Source: a virus
Virus record (IMG/VR): IMGVR_UViG_3300046535_000869
Coordinates: 38,083-102,082 of that record
Reading direction: 5' to 3' (one strand)
Length of the DNA: 64,000 nucleotides
A program made the translations under genes and the position numbers. A model generated the notes under the pieces. It was not told where the DNA came from. It ran no database searches and worked only from the letters and a program-made list of their open reading frames with translations. Shown in pieces: positions 55,198 through 62,731 of this stretch (the stretch's first letter is position 1; every line of letters starts with the position of its first letter).

Positions 55198-55309
55198 ACA
55201 TACTAGGCCCCATAATGACCAGGTTGACTCCTGAGCTACGGCCCGCCGTCGACATCCACAGGTCCCGATCCTGAGCGTCTACCGCCCAGGAACGGAGCCG
55301 CCCTGCCCC

Positions 55310-56443
55310 TTGCAGCTTCCTGGCTGTCAGGGCTACGTCAAATCCCGCGACGCCAAGAGCTGCTATCCCTGCTCCCAGGTCGCCTCCCGGCGGAGGCCCT
55401 CAACCAGGGAGCTGCCCAGTGAGCGACCGATCTCCCAGACGGCCGGACCTGCCTGGCCCTCGGCGATGATGCACGCTGGGCCAGCCTCGCCAGCCCAGGC
55501 CCCGATCTCCGCGCTAGTCGAGCCGCCCTTCGAGCCGGTCCTCCATGTCCCTGATCGGCCCTTCGAGGAACACTGGGCGGTCTTCATGCGCGAGATCGGC
55601 ATGGCCAAGGACCGGTACGCCGGGCCTGCGAAGCTCCGGGCGAAGGTCGGACGCCGGAAGATCCTCGTCGTCCCGGACCTCCATGCGCCGTTCCAGGACC
55701 ACCAGGCCGTCGCGATGATGCTGGAGCGCGAGAAGGACGCCGACCTCTGCGTCATCATGGGCGACATCGGCGACAGCTACTCCCTGTCCCGGTTCCTGAA
55801 GTACGACAGCGTGCCGTACGAACAGGAGATCGCGGCCGTGACGCTCCTGCTTCAGACGTTCTCGGAGCGCTTCCCAGAGGTCCGAATCATCGTCGGGAAC
55901 CATGACGGACCCAGGCTTGAGAAGCAGCTCCTCGAACGCCTGTCCGGCGACATGGTGGTCGCGATCCGGTCGATGACCGGAGGCACGCTCGACCCGGTCG
56001 AGGTCCTCTGCCGCCAGTTCGGGAACATCGAGCGCGTCATGCCGTTCGCCGATGGCATCGGCCTCCGCTGGATGACCCAGGTCGGCGACGCGATCTTCAC
56101 CCATGCCGAAAAGTACAGCCGGGTCCCAGGGAGCGCGCTCCGCTCCATCGATGAATGGATGACCGACTTCGAGGACGTCATCGGGCTGAAGGACTGGCGT
56201 GTCCTCGTCCAGGCTCACACCCATGCGATGTCCTGGATTCCCTGGAAGGCGAACCGGCTGCTGATCGAATGCGGCTGTCTCGCCAGGAACATGGGCTACC
56301 AGTTCACGGCCCGCATCGGCGGACGGCCCCAGCGCCGTGGCTACGTGGTCCTCGAACAGGTCGACGGTCGAACCGACATCAACGCCTCGCGCGTCGTCTG
56401 GCTCGATCCTGAGCTGGCCGACATCAAGGCACAGAATCAGTAG
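55310..56443 (+). CDS. Calcineurin-like metallophosphoesterase
   Basis: The start is uncertain: TTG 55310 or CTG 55271 (which adds another Cys). The N-terminus has a Cys cluster (CQGYVKSRDAKSCYPC). The enzyme core reads VVPDLHAPFQD (DxH), MGDIGDSYS (GDxxD), VGNHDGPR (GNHD) and QAHTHAMSW (HxH), all motifs of a two-metal phosphoesterase. Such phage enzymes act on nucleic acids or nucleotides. It is in a plus-strand island of four genes. Confidence 0.85.
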   Translation: MQLPGCQGYVKSRDAKSCYPCSQVASRRRPSTRELPSERPISQTAGPAWPSAMMHAGPASPAQAPISALVEPPFEPVLHVPDRPFEEHWAVFMREIGMAKDRYAGPAKLRAKVGRRKILVVPDLHAPFQDHQAVAMMLEREKDADLCVIMGDIGDSYSLSRFLKYDSVPYEQEIAAVTLLLQTFSERFPEVRIIVGNHDGPRLEKQLLERLSGDMVVAIRSMTGGTLDPVEVLCRQFGNIERVMPFADGIGLRWMTQVGDAIFTHAEKYSRVPGSALRSIDEWMTDFEDVIGLKDWRVLVQAHTHAMSWIPWKANRLLIECGCLARNMGYQFTARIGGRPQRRGYVVLEQVDGRTDINASRVVWLDPELADIKAQNQ

Positions 56444-56513
56444 GACGGATGGGCTGGCATGGACTACACTGCTCGCGACGTTCGCCTCACCGAACCTTCG
56501 CTGGACGGAGCCG

Positions 56514-56876
56514 ATGCCACAGACACGTCGCCAGACCCCTCGACCGAAGACACCTTCGCGCGACAGCGCCGCCTTCATCGCACGCATGCTGCACGCGCTC
56601 GGCGGGAAGGCCGCGACCAAGGGTTACAACCAGACCGGACCAGACAGTGCTAACCCGCTGTACGAATTCGTCCTGGAGACGAACGGCGACCACGGTCACG
56701 CCGTCGGCGAGGTCATCTACAAGATCCGCCGCTGGACCCGAACCAGGAATGACGAGGACCTGGAGAAAGCAGCCGCATGGCTGTTCCTGATCTGGAAGCA
56801 TACGCCGCCGTCGTCCGGCTCGCCCGCGCCGCGTGCGCGTGCGGCTTCGCGACGCGCCTCGTCGTCGCGCCGATAG
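56514..56876 (+). CDS. Conserved-type phage protein, unknown
   Basis: ATG 56514 follows GGAG. The 120-residue protein has a basic N-terminus, then NPLYEFVLETNGDHGHAVGE and DEDLEKAAAWLFLIWKH, a pattern I recall from phage proteins of unknown function, then a low-complexity Arg/Ala/Ser tail. The tail region is shared in another frame with the next gene. Confidence 0.55.
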   Translation: MPQTRRQTPRPKTPSRDSAAFIARMLHALGGKAATKGYNQTGPDSANPLYEFVLETNGDHGHAVGEVIYKIRRWTRTRNDEDLEKAAAWLFLIWKHTPPSSGSPAPRARAASRRASSSRR

Positions 56877-56956
56877 ACCTCGCCTCGATTCCCTGTCCAC
56901 GCTGCGACGCGCCAGTCGCCCTGACTCCTCCGCCGGAGGTCCGCCCCGATGTCTAA
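56777..56956 (+). CDS. Zinc-ribbon microprotein (59 residues)
   Basis: ATG 56777 overlaps 100 bases of the preceding gene in another frame. The protein has CACGFATRLVVAPIDL and SIPCPRCDAPVAL. It closely matches the minus-strand gene at 60430-60570 (CQCGFATRLVVVPADL, SIPCPRCAEPVAV), which shows this frame is real. Confidence 0.75.
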   Translation: MAVPDLEAYAAVVRLARAACACGFATRLVVAPIDLASIPCPRCDAPVALTPPPEVRPDV

Positions 56957-57251
56957 GACCCTGCTCGTCCTCGCCGTCCTCCTCGCCTCCCAGCTCGGCC
57001 TACCAGGTCGAGGCCCGGCGATGCTGTGCATGGGTGCGGTCCACGCTGCCGCCGCCCAGGAGCGCTCGACGCCTCCAGGCGAATGGTGCCAGCGCCCGCC
57101 GGTCAGATCGACGAAGGCGCACGCCTGCGCCTGCCATCAGCACGATTGCACGGACCCGGACCCGAACCACGTCAGCGCGCACGTCGACGCCGCCTGCCTG
57201 AACTTTTGTACGACGAAAAATTGTCAGTGCGTACACAACGACTGCCCCTAG
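56949..57251 (+). CDS. Exported Cys-rich peptide
   Basis: ATG 56949 overlaps the upstream stop region. The 100-residue protein begins MSKTLLVLAVLLASQLGLPG with a signal-peptide-like core and a later AVHAAAAQ site. The mature part has about ten Cys and several His (CACHQHDCTD, NFCTTKNCQCVHNDC), spaced as in disulfide-rich or metal-binding peptides. Unusual for a phage; function unknown. Confidence 0.6.
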   Translation: MSKTLLVLAVLLASQLGLPGRGPAMLCMGAVHAAAAQERSTPPGEWCQRPPVRSTKAHACACHQHDCTDPDPNHVSAHVDAACLNFCTTKNCQCVHNDCP

Positions 57252-57256
57252 TCGAG

Positions 57257-57451
57257 CTAACCGGCCTTCGCGCTGGGCTTCGGGATGTCGACCGGCTTGA
57301 AGTCTGGAAGGTGGACCGTGACGATCTGCCCGTCGGTCCACTTGACCGTGATGTCGCCCGCCTTGGTTCTCAGCGTGAAGCCGCCCGCGTCGAGGTTGAA
57401 CTTCTCCAGCTCGACGCCGATGACCTGATTCTCGAAGTACTGCCTAATCAC
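57257..57451 (-). CDS. Small beta protein (64 residues)
   Basis: GTG 57451 overlaps the upstream TGA (GTGA) with GAGGAGG before it; ATG 57469 is a less likely start. The protein VIRQYFENQVIGVELEKFNL... is beta-rich and ends in a Pro/Lys tail. Tail-to-tail with the Cys-rich gene, six bases apart. Confidence 0.55.
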   Translation of the reverse strand: MIRQYFENQVIGVELEKFNLDAGGFTLRTKAGDITVKWTDGQIVTVHLPDFKPVDIPKPSAKAG

Positions 57452-57543
57452 ACATCCTCCTCTTGGCATGGCCCGACCTTCGTCACCACGTACTCGCCAG
57501 CGTCGGTCAGATAGTCCCACTCGCGCATCGTCCAGCGCCTCAC
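57448..57543 (-). CDS. Tiny peptide (31 residues)
   Basis: GTG 57543 overlaps the upstream stop (GTGA) and its TGA overlaps the next GTG. VRRWTMREWDYLTDAGEYVV... may be a beta hairpin. Coupling is the main support. Confidence 0.5.
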   Translation of the reverse strand: MRRWTMREWDYLTDAGEYVVTKVGPCQEEDV

Positions 57544-57821
57544 GGCCAGTCCGTCGCGACGATGAACGGGTTGCCGTCGACGACCCGCACGAAGATGTGC
57601 TCGGTCGGCCAGCGGGCGATGAGCTTCGCGACCTCGTCCCAGGTCCGGCGACGGAGCGTCGGCTTCGTCAGAATCTCGAACTTGATGACGATGTCGTCCG
57701 CGCCCGCGCAGTCCTCGCAGATGTAGCGCCCGTCGACCTGGCACTGATCGCTCACCGAGGTCTCGCCGTGGCACTCGCTGCAGGTGAAGGTTGAGAGGCC
57801 GTCGTCGTCGTGCATCATCAT
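57540..57821 (-). CDS. Zinc-ribbon protein
   Basis: The 93-residue protein starts MMMHDDDGLSTFTCSECHGE and has CSEC and CEDC pairs around CQVDGRYI, a treble-clef-like ribbon. A basic part follows and ends VVDGNPFIVATDWP. CGGAG lies before the ATG cluster. Confidence 0.6.
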   Translation of the reverse strand: MMMHDDDGLSTFTCSECHGETSVSDQCQVDGRYICEDCAGADDIVIKFEILTKPTLRRRTWDEVAKLIARWPTEHIFVRVVDGNPFIVATDWP

Positions 57822-57864
57822 CGTCGTCTCCGTTCGTGTCAGCCGACCATCGACTGACTTGCAG

Positions 57865-57893
57865 ATGATAGGATAAAGGCCAGGCAGAGTCAA
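57865..57893 (-). promoter_or_regulatory. Early promoter (TTATCC class)
   Basis: Minus strand TTGACT, 17-bp spacer ending TTTATCC, TATCAT. Leader of about 36 bases to the gene at 57540-57821. Confidence 0.85.
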
Positions 57894-57894
57894 G

Positions 57895-57930
57895 AGAAAA
57901 GTGAGGACCGGGAGTTTTATCTCCCGGCCC
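57895..57930 (-). terminator. Rho-independent-type terminator
   Basis: Minus strand GGCCGGGAG and CTCCCGGTC form a stem around ATAAAA, followed by TCACTTTTCTC. It lies 10 bases after the stop of the DUF6011-like gene and just before the promoter at 57865. Confidence 0.75.
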
Positions 57931-57939
57931 CTGCCCCGA

Positions 57940-58716
57940 CTAGAACCTCCAGGCCCCGTTGACCGCCTCCCGCTCGGCTCGGTCGATGTCCATGTTCTCC
58001 GCCGCGCGCTCGGCCGCGATCTCGGCCAGGTAGTCCGCGCGCTCGTTGGCGATCTCGGCGTCCAGGATGCGCTGTTCCATCTCGTCCTCTTCGGCGATCC
58101 GGCCCTCGACCGGGACCGCCGTCAGGGCCTTCGTTCCCTTCGGGTGATGCGGGAGGCCCCAGTGCTTCGCGCAGATGGGACCGTAGCCGACTTCGATGCT
58201 GCCCTCGTCCGTGAGCTTCAGCCCGCAGAAGCTGCAGGAGCAGGTCAGCGCGCCGTACGCCTTGGCCGCTGCGACCGGGTCCGCCGCGATGGCCGTCAGC
58301 GTCGCGATGACCGAACCGTCGCTGTAGGTCATCGGCCCGGCCGTCTTGCCGTCGACGCCGATGCGGCCGACCCAGAAGCCGTCAATCTTGACCTGGACGG
58401 AGCCAGGGAACTTCGAGCCGCTGCCCGCGATGCTGAGAACCAGCTCGCCGCCCTTGGGTGCGAGGAAGCGCGCCTTCGGGAACTTGAGACCGCGCTCGCG
58501 CGCCGCCATCAGGAACGCTGCGATGCCGGTCGACTCGACCACCGGAGCTGCCGCGACCGCCGCAACCTTCGACGCCGTCGCCTTCGCGCAGGCTTCCAGG
58601 CTGATGTGCTTCGCGCCCGCTTCGCGCGTCCAGGTGATTACCTCGCCCGCCTTGATGTAGCCGCCGCAGGCTTTGCAGGAACCGTTGAACTTGGAGGTCA
58701 TCGTCATCGTCGTCAT
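57940..58716 (-). CDS. Protein with two zinc sites, DUF6011-like
   Basis: Start chosen near ATG 58716 (AAGGAG upstream); ATG 58707 is possible. The ~258-residue protein has CKACGGYIKAGE near the N-terminus. A beta-rich middle follows, then CSCSFCGLKLTDEGSIEVG with GPICAKHWG, the DUF6011 zinc-binding pattern. A long acidic helix closes it. Common in phages of high-GC bacteria; function unknown. Confidence 0.7.
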   Translation of the reverse strand: MTTMTMTSKFNGSCKACGGYIKAGEVITWTREAGAKHISLEACAKATASKVAAVAAAPVVESTGIAAFLMAARERGLKFPKARFLAPKGGELVLSIAGSGSKFPGSVQVKIDGFWVGRIGVDGKTAGPMTYSDGSVIATLTAIAADPVAAAKAYGALTCSCSFCGLKLTDEGSIEVGYGPICAKHWGLPHHPKGTKALTAVPVEGRIAEEDEMEQRILDAEIANERADYLAEIAAERAAENMDIDRAEREAVNGAWRF

Positions 58717-58747
58717 CTCCTTGCGCCTTGATTGGCCCGACCAGAGA

Positions 58748-58776
58748 ATGATAAGACAAACGAATGAGCATGTCAA
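58748..58776 (-). promoter_or_regulatory. Early promoter (TTGTCT class)
   Basis: Minus strand TTGACA, 17-bp spacer ending TTTGTCT, TATCAT. Confidence 0.85.
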
Positions 58777-58825
58777 CGATTATCTTGGGCCTCGGTCGAT
58801 TTATTTACAGGCCCAGAAAACCGGG

Positions 58826-59041
58826 CTATTTCGGCCTGATTCGGTCTCCTTTCGCTTTCTCCGCCGCCTTCTCGCAGGCCCGGTGGACGGCCCGGTCCGC
58901 GATGACGACCGCCTCCTCGATGACGTTCGACGTTGGGTCCGCCGAGGCCGACGCCTCTCGGAGCAGCTCCGCGACCTCTTCACGCGCGCGTGAACGCCAG
59001 AGCACGCCGACCGTGAACCGAACCCAGACATGCTGGCTCAT
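58826..59041 (-). CDS. Helical small protein, unknown
   Basis: ATG 59041 (ATGA overlap). The 71-residue protein MSQHVWVRFTVGVLWRSRAR... has a strand then helices. Downstream lies a hairpin with TGGGCCT and AGGCCCA arms before the next promoter. Confidence 0.5.
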   Translation of the reverse strand: MSQHVWVRFTVGVLWRSRAREEVAELLREASASADPTSNVIEEAVVIADRAVHRACEKAAEKAKGDRIRPK

Positions 59042-59385
59042 CGGAGCAGCTCCTGAATGGCCCTGAGCTTCTCGGCGCTGTGACACTGACGGACCGCGTC
59101 GACGATCTTGCCGATCTCGTCGTGGACGAAGACCGCCGAGTCGACCTGCTCAGCCGACGTGTAGATCTCCCGATTCTTGCCGTACAAGTTCGCGCCTCGC
59201 AGGAGCAGCGTCTTCTTGTCGACCTTCAGCGCGTCCGAGTATTCGCCGTCCAGGAGCCAGCTCGCCTTCGTCTCGGCCGTGATGACGTGCGCGACGAAGG
59301 ACGACCGGAAGTCCGGCCCGCCGCCCTTGTCCTTATAGACCCGGACGTTTCCGTCCCAGACCCAGACCGTGTCGCCGATCTTCAT
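59038..59385 (-). CDS. Small protein, unknown
   Basis: The 115-residue protein MKIGDTVWVWDGNVRVYKDK... is beta-rich (SWLLDGEYSDALKVDKKTL), with a C-terminal helix. ATGA overlap with the upstream gene. No family is recognised. Confidence 0.55.
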   Translation of the reverse strand: MKIGDTVWVWDGNVRVYKDKGGGPDFRSSFVAHVITAETKASWLLDGEYSDALKVDKKTLLLRGANLYGKNREIYTSAEQVDSAVFVHDEIGKIVDAVRQCHSAEKLRAIQELLR

Positions 59386-59747
59386 TTGCCGCCTCCCGTC
59401 TCCAGGCCGACCATCCCGCCCGCGACCGCCTCAGCCAGCTTGACCATCAGCGCGCCGACCTCGTCGCCGCTGCCGGTCGTCAGGACGAACCCAGGCTGCG
59501 GCTTGCCCATCGAGTCCTTCGCAGCCAGGACGCGCAGCCGGAAGAACCGCGCCGGGAGCCTGCACTCGTCAATCTCGACCGCCTGGCCGTCGCCGTCCTC
59601 GCGGTCCTTCTCGAACCGCGCCACGGTCTGCCAGTCGCCGTGCGAGAACTTGCCGACCTTGAGGTAGCGCTTCCCGAACAGCGCGCGGTCGCGCGGGTCG
59701 GGTTCGTACAGGCCAGCCATCGGACCATCGTGAAGATGGCGGCTCAT
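59382..59747 (-). CDS. Small protein, unknown
   Basis: ATG 59747 (ATGA overlap). The 121-residue protein has GDWQTVARFEKDREDGDGQA and ARFFRLRVLAAKD, a mixed strand-helix pattern, and ends GLETGGGK. No family is recognised. Confidence 0.5.
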   Translation of the reverse strand: MSRHLHDGPMAGLYEPDPRDRALFGKRYLKVGKFSHGDWQTVARFEKDREDGDGQAVEIDECRLPARFFRLRVLAAKDSMGKPQPGFVLTTGSGDEVGALMVKLAEAVAGGMVGLETGGGK

Positions 59748-60124
59748 CGCGTCACCGTCCGACGTCCGGTCAGGACGTTCACGACTTCGACGCCCTTGCC
59801 GAACGCTGCCGACATCTCGAACATCTCTTCCTCGGACGGCTCGACCGCCTCGCGCTGCCGGAGGTCGGCGACGATGGCCGCAGTGTAGACGCGCCGGGCC
59901 TGGTCCTGGACCGCCGGGCGGAAGATCGCTACCCCGTCTGCGGTCGAGCGCTCCGCGCCGTGAACCTTGGCGTCGAAGATGACCAGGCCGTCGGCCTCGG
60001 CGTGCGCGCGCGCGTCCTCGGCGAATAGCGGCGCGTCGTTTGACTTCCATCGGTAGACACCCTCGGCGTCGTAGTAGCTCTCGAACTGGAGGCTGCGATT
60101 CGCGTGCAGGTCTTGGTTTTTCAT
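59744..60124 (-). CDS. Small early protein, unknown
   Basis: Start chosen at ATG 60124 (GGAG nine bases upstream); ATG 60133 is also in frame. The ~126-residue product has LQFESYYDAEGVYRWKSND and a C-terminal segment including LTGRRTVTR. No family is recognised. Confidence 0.55.
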   Translation of the reverse strand: MKNQDLHANRSLQFESYYDAEGVYRWKSNDAPLFAEDARAHAEADGLVIFDAKVHGAERSTADGVAIFRPAVQDQARRVYTAAIVADLRQREAVEPSEEEMFEMSAAFGKGVEVVNVLTGRRTVTR

Positions 60125-60170
60125 CGTCGTCATCTCCGTGAACCTTGTCAGCGTTCGTGCTGACCAGGGA

Positions 60171-60199
60171 ATGATAAGACAAAAGGAATCCGCTGTCAA
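60171..60199 (-). promoter_or_regulatory. Early promoter (TTGTCT class)
   Basis: Minus strand TTGACA, 17-bp spacer ending TTTTGTCT, TATCAT. Confidence 0.85.
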
Positions 60200-60430
60200 C
60201 TACTTTCTTCGGCCCAGGTGCTCTTCGAGGAACCGGACCCGCGCGACCGCCTCCCGCTTCAGGTCGTAGTCGCCGTCGACGACGCCGTCGATGAGGACGA
60301 CCCAGCGCCAGCGCCCGGCCGAGACGTAGGTCCGGTTGCCGCGCTCGGTCACGGCCTCGTTCCCGTCCCACTCCTTCGCGACGGTGAACTTCGCGCCGGT
60401 TCGCATTTCCTTCACCAGCCCAGTCGCCAT
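60200..60430 (-). CDS. Small protein, unknown
   Basis: ATG 60430 overlaps the upstream stop (TGATG). The 76-residue protein MATGLVKEMRTGAKFTVAKE... is beta-rich in the middle (RWRWVVLIDGVVDGDYD) and ends in basic residues GRRK. Its stop is at the -35 of the next promoter. Confidence 0.5.
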   Translation of the reverse strand: MATGLVKEMRTGAKFTVAKEWDGNEAVTERGNRTYVSAGRWRWVVLIDGVVDGDYDLKREAVARVRFLEEHLGRRK

Positions 60431-60570
60431 CAGCGTGCCTCCGGCTGAACCGCGACCGGCTCCGCGCATCGAGGACATGGAATCGAGACCAGGTCGGCCG
60501 GGACGACGACCAGCCGGGTCGCGAACCCGCACTGGCAGACGACCCGGCCCAGACGCAGGACGGAGGCCAT
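60430..60570 (-). CDS. Zinc-ribbon microprotein, paralogue of 56777-56956
   Basis: ATG 60570 overlaps the upstream stop (TGATG). The 46-residue protein MASVLRLGRVVCQCGFATRL... with SIPCPRCAEPVAV matches the plus-strand gene at 56777. Two Cys-x-Cys / Cys-x2-Cys pairs could bind zinc. Confidence 0.75.
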   Translation of the reverse strand: MASVLRLGRVVCQCGFATRLVVVPADLVSIPCPRCAEPVAVQPEAR

Positions 60571-60905
60571 CAGGCCCTCCCGTCCAGGACCGCCGCCGCG
60601 CGCTCCAACTGCTTCGCCGCCGAGTGGCGGACTTCCCAGGACTCCTGCCGGGCCTGGTCGACCAGCCGGACGGCTTCCTGCCGACCCTTCGAGACGATCT
60701 CCGCCGCCTCGGCCTTCGCCGCCGCGAGCAGGTCGAACGCCTCCCGCCGGGCCTGCGCTGGCATCGTCGGGTCGGGCGTCACGTCGTTCGTGATGTCCGC
60801 GACGAAGCTCGCCCGGTTCTCGGCCAGCCAGGGTCCCAGGTAGGACTCGGTCCCGAACGCCCGGATGGTCTTGTCCAGCAGCTTGATCTCGTCGGCTTTC
60901 ATCAT
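60570..60905 (-). CDS. Helical early protein, unknown
   Basis: ATG 60905 (AGGAGG seven bases upstream; second ATG at 60902). The ~111-residue protein MMKADEIKLLDKTIRAFGTE... is helical with an Ala/Glu/Gln-rich coiled-coil-like C-terminal half (AKAEAAEIVSKGRQEAVRL). Confidence 0.55.
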   Translation of the reverse strand: MMKADEIKLLDKTIRAFGTESYLGPWLAENRASFVADITNDVTPDPTMPAQARREAFDLLAAAKAEAAEIVSKGRQEAVRLVDQARQESWEVRHSAAKQLERAAAVLDGRA

Positions 60906-60948
60906 CGTCGTCGCCTCCTGGTGTCCGCCGGAATTGGCTGACCAGAGA

Positions 60949-60977
60949 ATGATATGTTCAATGGAACCTGATGTCAA
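60949..60977 (-). promoter_or_regulatory. Early promoter (TTGAACA class)
   Basis: Minus strand TTGACA, 17-bp spacer ending ATTGAACA, TATCAT. Confidence 0.85.
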
Positions 60978-61023
60978 CAGGAAAATGAGACCCGGCGAAA
61001 ATAATTCGCTCGGGCCTCCGGGC

Positions 61024-61470
61024 CTACCGCGCACCGTGCCTGCCGCCTCCCTTCCTGATGGGCCGACCTGGCAACCAGTCGCCTTCAGCGCCGACCTTCG
61101 GTTCAGCCTCTGGGTTCGCCCGCTCAGCCGCCAGCTTGTCCGCTTGGTACCTGGCCTTCGCCGAACGACTGCGGATCTTGGTCGTCAGGGCCTCCCGCTG
61201 CCGCGCGATGATCGTCGACACGCTCGGCGGAAGGTGAACCCGCTGCAGGCCCTCCGGCCCGGTGATGGTCACGAACACAATGTCGCCGACCTCCGGGACC
61301 CGGAACGTCTCGACGATGTAGGACCGGACGCCGCCGATGCCCATCAGGTTGGCCTCGGTCTTGGTCGACGGCCCAGCGTGCGCGAAGCCCTGCGCCTGGC
61401 CGTACGCGCGGTCGAAGGCGTCCGGCTGGTGCTCGGTGAAGTGTCGCTCGGTCTCGTTCTTGGTCGTCAT
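61024..61470 (-). CDS. Conserved-type phage protein, unknown
   Basis: The 148-residue protein MTTKNETERHFTEHQPDAFD... includes FRVPEVGDIVFVTITGPEG and a basic helical segment (LTTKIRSRSAKARYQADKL). GGAGGAGACG precedes the ATG. No family is recognised. Confidence 0.55.
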   Translation of the reverse strand: MTTKNETERHFTEHQPDAFDRAYGQAQGFAHAGPSTKTEANLMGIGGVRSYIVETFRVPEVGDIVFVTITGPEGLQRVHLPPSVSTIIARQREALTTKIRSRSAKARYQADKLAAERANPEAEPKVGAEGDWLPGRPIRKGGGRHGAR

Positions 61471-61494
61471 CGTCTCCTCCGGTCTCTGGTGAAT

Positions 61495-61521
61495 CCCGCC
61501 GGACGGTTGTCGCCCGGCGGG
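61495..61521 (-). terminator. Strong hairpin
   Basis: CCCGCCGG and CCGGCGGG arms form an 8-9-bp GC stem between the genes at 61576-61896 and 61024-61470. No clear U-tract follows, so it may attenuate rather than terminate. Confidence 0.5.
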
Positions 61522-61575
61522 CCTAGCCTACCATCGCTTCATCCTGCCCTCCTTCCTGGAGCCGAGCCTCCCGGC

Positions 61576-61896
61576 TCAGGCCCCGATTGCCACGTAGTAG
61601 CCTGCCGCCTGCACGCGGTAGGTGACCCGTCCACCGCGCGCGCGCATCGGTGTCATCGTCGGCACGGACCCGGTGAAGAAAATCACCGCCTCGCGCACGC
61701 CGAGCAGGTCGCGGTCGTTGTCGAGGACCACGTCCGCGTCGATGGCGAGCTTCCAGTTCTCCCGGTTCTCGACCTGCTTGAAGTAGGACGCCAGCTCCTT
61801 GCGCGTCCATTCCATCGACCCGTTCTTGGCCGCGACCAGGTTGTCGAACTCGGCCATCTCGGCGTTCAGGGCTTCGATTTGCGTCATCTGGGTCAT
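61576..61896 (-). CDS. Small early protein, unknown
   Basis: ATG 61896 begins MTQMTQIEALNAEMAEFDNL; the protein (about 106 residues) has RKELASYFKQVENRENWKLA and ends VTYRVQAAGYYVAIGA. GGAGACG precedes the ATG. No family is recognised. Confidence 0.55.
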   Translation of the reverse strand: MTQMTQIEALNAEMAEFDNLVAAKNGSMEWTRKELASYFKQVENRENWKLAIDADVVLDNDRDLLGVREAVIFFTGSVPTMTPMRARGGRVTYRVQAAGYYVAIGA

Positions 61897-61941
61897 CGTC
61901 GTCTCCGGGTCTGTTGGGCCAGCGTTCGTGCTGACCAGTGA

Positions 61942-61970
61942 ATGATAAGATAAAGCGTTGAGCATGTCAA
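61942..61970 (-). promoter_or_regulatory. Early promoter (TTATCT class)
   Basis: Minus strand TTGACA, 17-bp spacer ending TTTATCT, TATCAT, preceded by AAGATAGTTG. Confidence 0.88.
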
Positions 61971-61983
61971 CAACTATCTTCAA

Positions 61984-62433
61984 CTAAATCACGAACCCGC
62001 CGCGCGCCGCCAGCTCCCGGACCGCCCGCTCGTACCGTGGCTTCAGGCTCAGCGGGAGGCCCGGCGTCTCCAGGTGGTCCGCCAGGTCGGCACGCTTGAC
62101 CTCGATGGCCAGCTCGTCGCCGCTCGTCGCCAGGACGCTGATGTACATCCCGTAGGTCGTGAAGCCCTCCGGCCTGGTCAGCTTACGGACCGCCGCGACG
62201 ACCTCGGCGCTGATGCCGACGCTCGCCAGGTACTCCAGGGTGATGTCGGTGTCCTCGACGACGTCGTGGAGCCAGGCCGCTGCCTTGGCCTTGTCGCCGC
62301 TCACGCGGGCGACGACGCGCTCGACGTGCAGGATGTAGTCGTGGCCGGTCGCGTCGACCTGGTTCGTGTGGGCGTCGCGCGCGATCTCTTCGGCCAGCGC
62401 CAGCTCGTTCTTCGTTGTCATCATCATCTCCAT
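61984..62433 (-). CDS. Small HD hydrolase, SpoT/MESH1-like
   Basis: ATG 62433 lies one base past the predicted transcript start (alternatives at the next Met codons). The ~149-residue protein has ARDAHTNQV (His 22), YILHVERVV (His 36), AAAWLHDVVEDTDI (HD 56-57, ED 60-61) and VAAVRKLTRPEG. These are the motifs of the small alarmone (ppGpp) hydrolase group, including the ED diad. It could remove alarmones made by the host in response to infection, but other nucleotides are possible substrates. Confidence 0.78.
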   Translation of the reverse strand: MEMMMTTKNELALAEEIARDAHTNQVDATGHDYILHVERVVARVSGDKAKAAAWLHDVVEDTDITLEYLASVGISAEVVAAVRKLTRPEGFTTYGMYISVLATSGDELAIEVKRADLADHLETPGLPLSLKPRYERAVRELAARGGFVI

Positions 62434-62440
62434 ATCCAGA

Positions 62441-62469
62441 ATGATATGCTCAACGGCCGGGAGAGTCAA
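62441..62469 (-). promoter_or_regulatory. Early promoter (TTGAGCA class)
   Basis: Minus strand TTGACT, 17-bp spacer ending GTTGAGCA, TATCAT. The promoter overlaps the 3' end of the upstream gene (62450-62725). Confidence 0.85.
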
Positions 62470-62725
62470 GCCCTTTCTTGGCCAGGGCAAAAATAATCTC
62501 CTGGTGCCGGGCCTCGGCCCAGGCGAGCGCCTTCGCCTTTGAGGCGAAGTGGACGCTGCTCGCGAAGGTCCCGTCGGTGTTGCAGCGTGAGCCGTTTCGA
62601 TACACCCAGTAGATGCCGACCTTCCGGCCGGACTCGACCCGGAGGCCGATGGGACCTCGGACCAGCCAGCGCCCGGACTCGGCCAGCGCCACGTACCCGT
62701 AGGGAGATTTGAGCCAGGTCATCAT
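62450..62725 (-). CDS. Small protein, unknown
   Basis: The 91-residue protein MMTWLKSPYGYVALAESGRW... has GIYWVYRNGSRCNTDGTFAS and a helical C-terminus (ASKAKALAWAEARHQ), like a small beta-beta-helix domain. Its 3' end carries the next promoter. Confidence 0.55.
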   Translation of the reverse strand: MMTWLKSPYGYVALAESGRWLVRGPIGLRVESGRKVGIYWVYRNGSRCNTDGTFASSVHFASKAKALAWAEARHQEIIFALAKKGLDSPGR

Positions 62726-62731
62726 CGCCTC

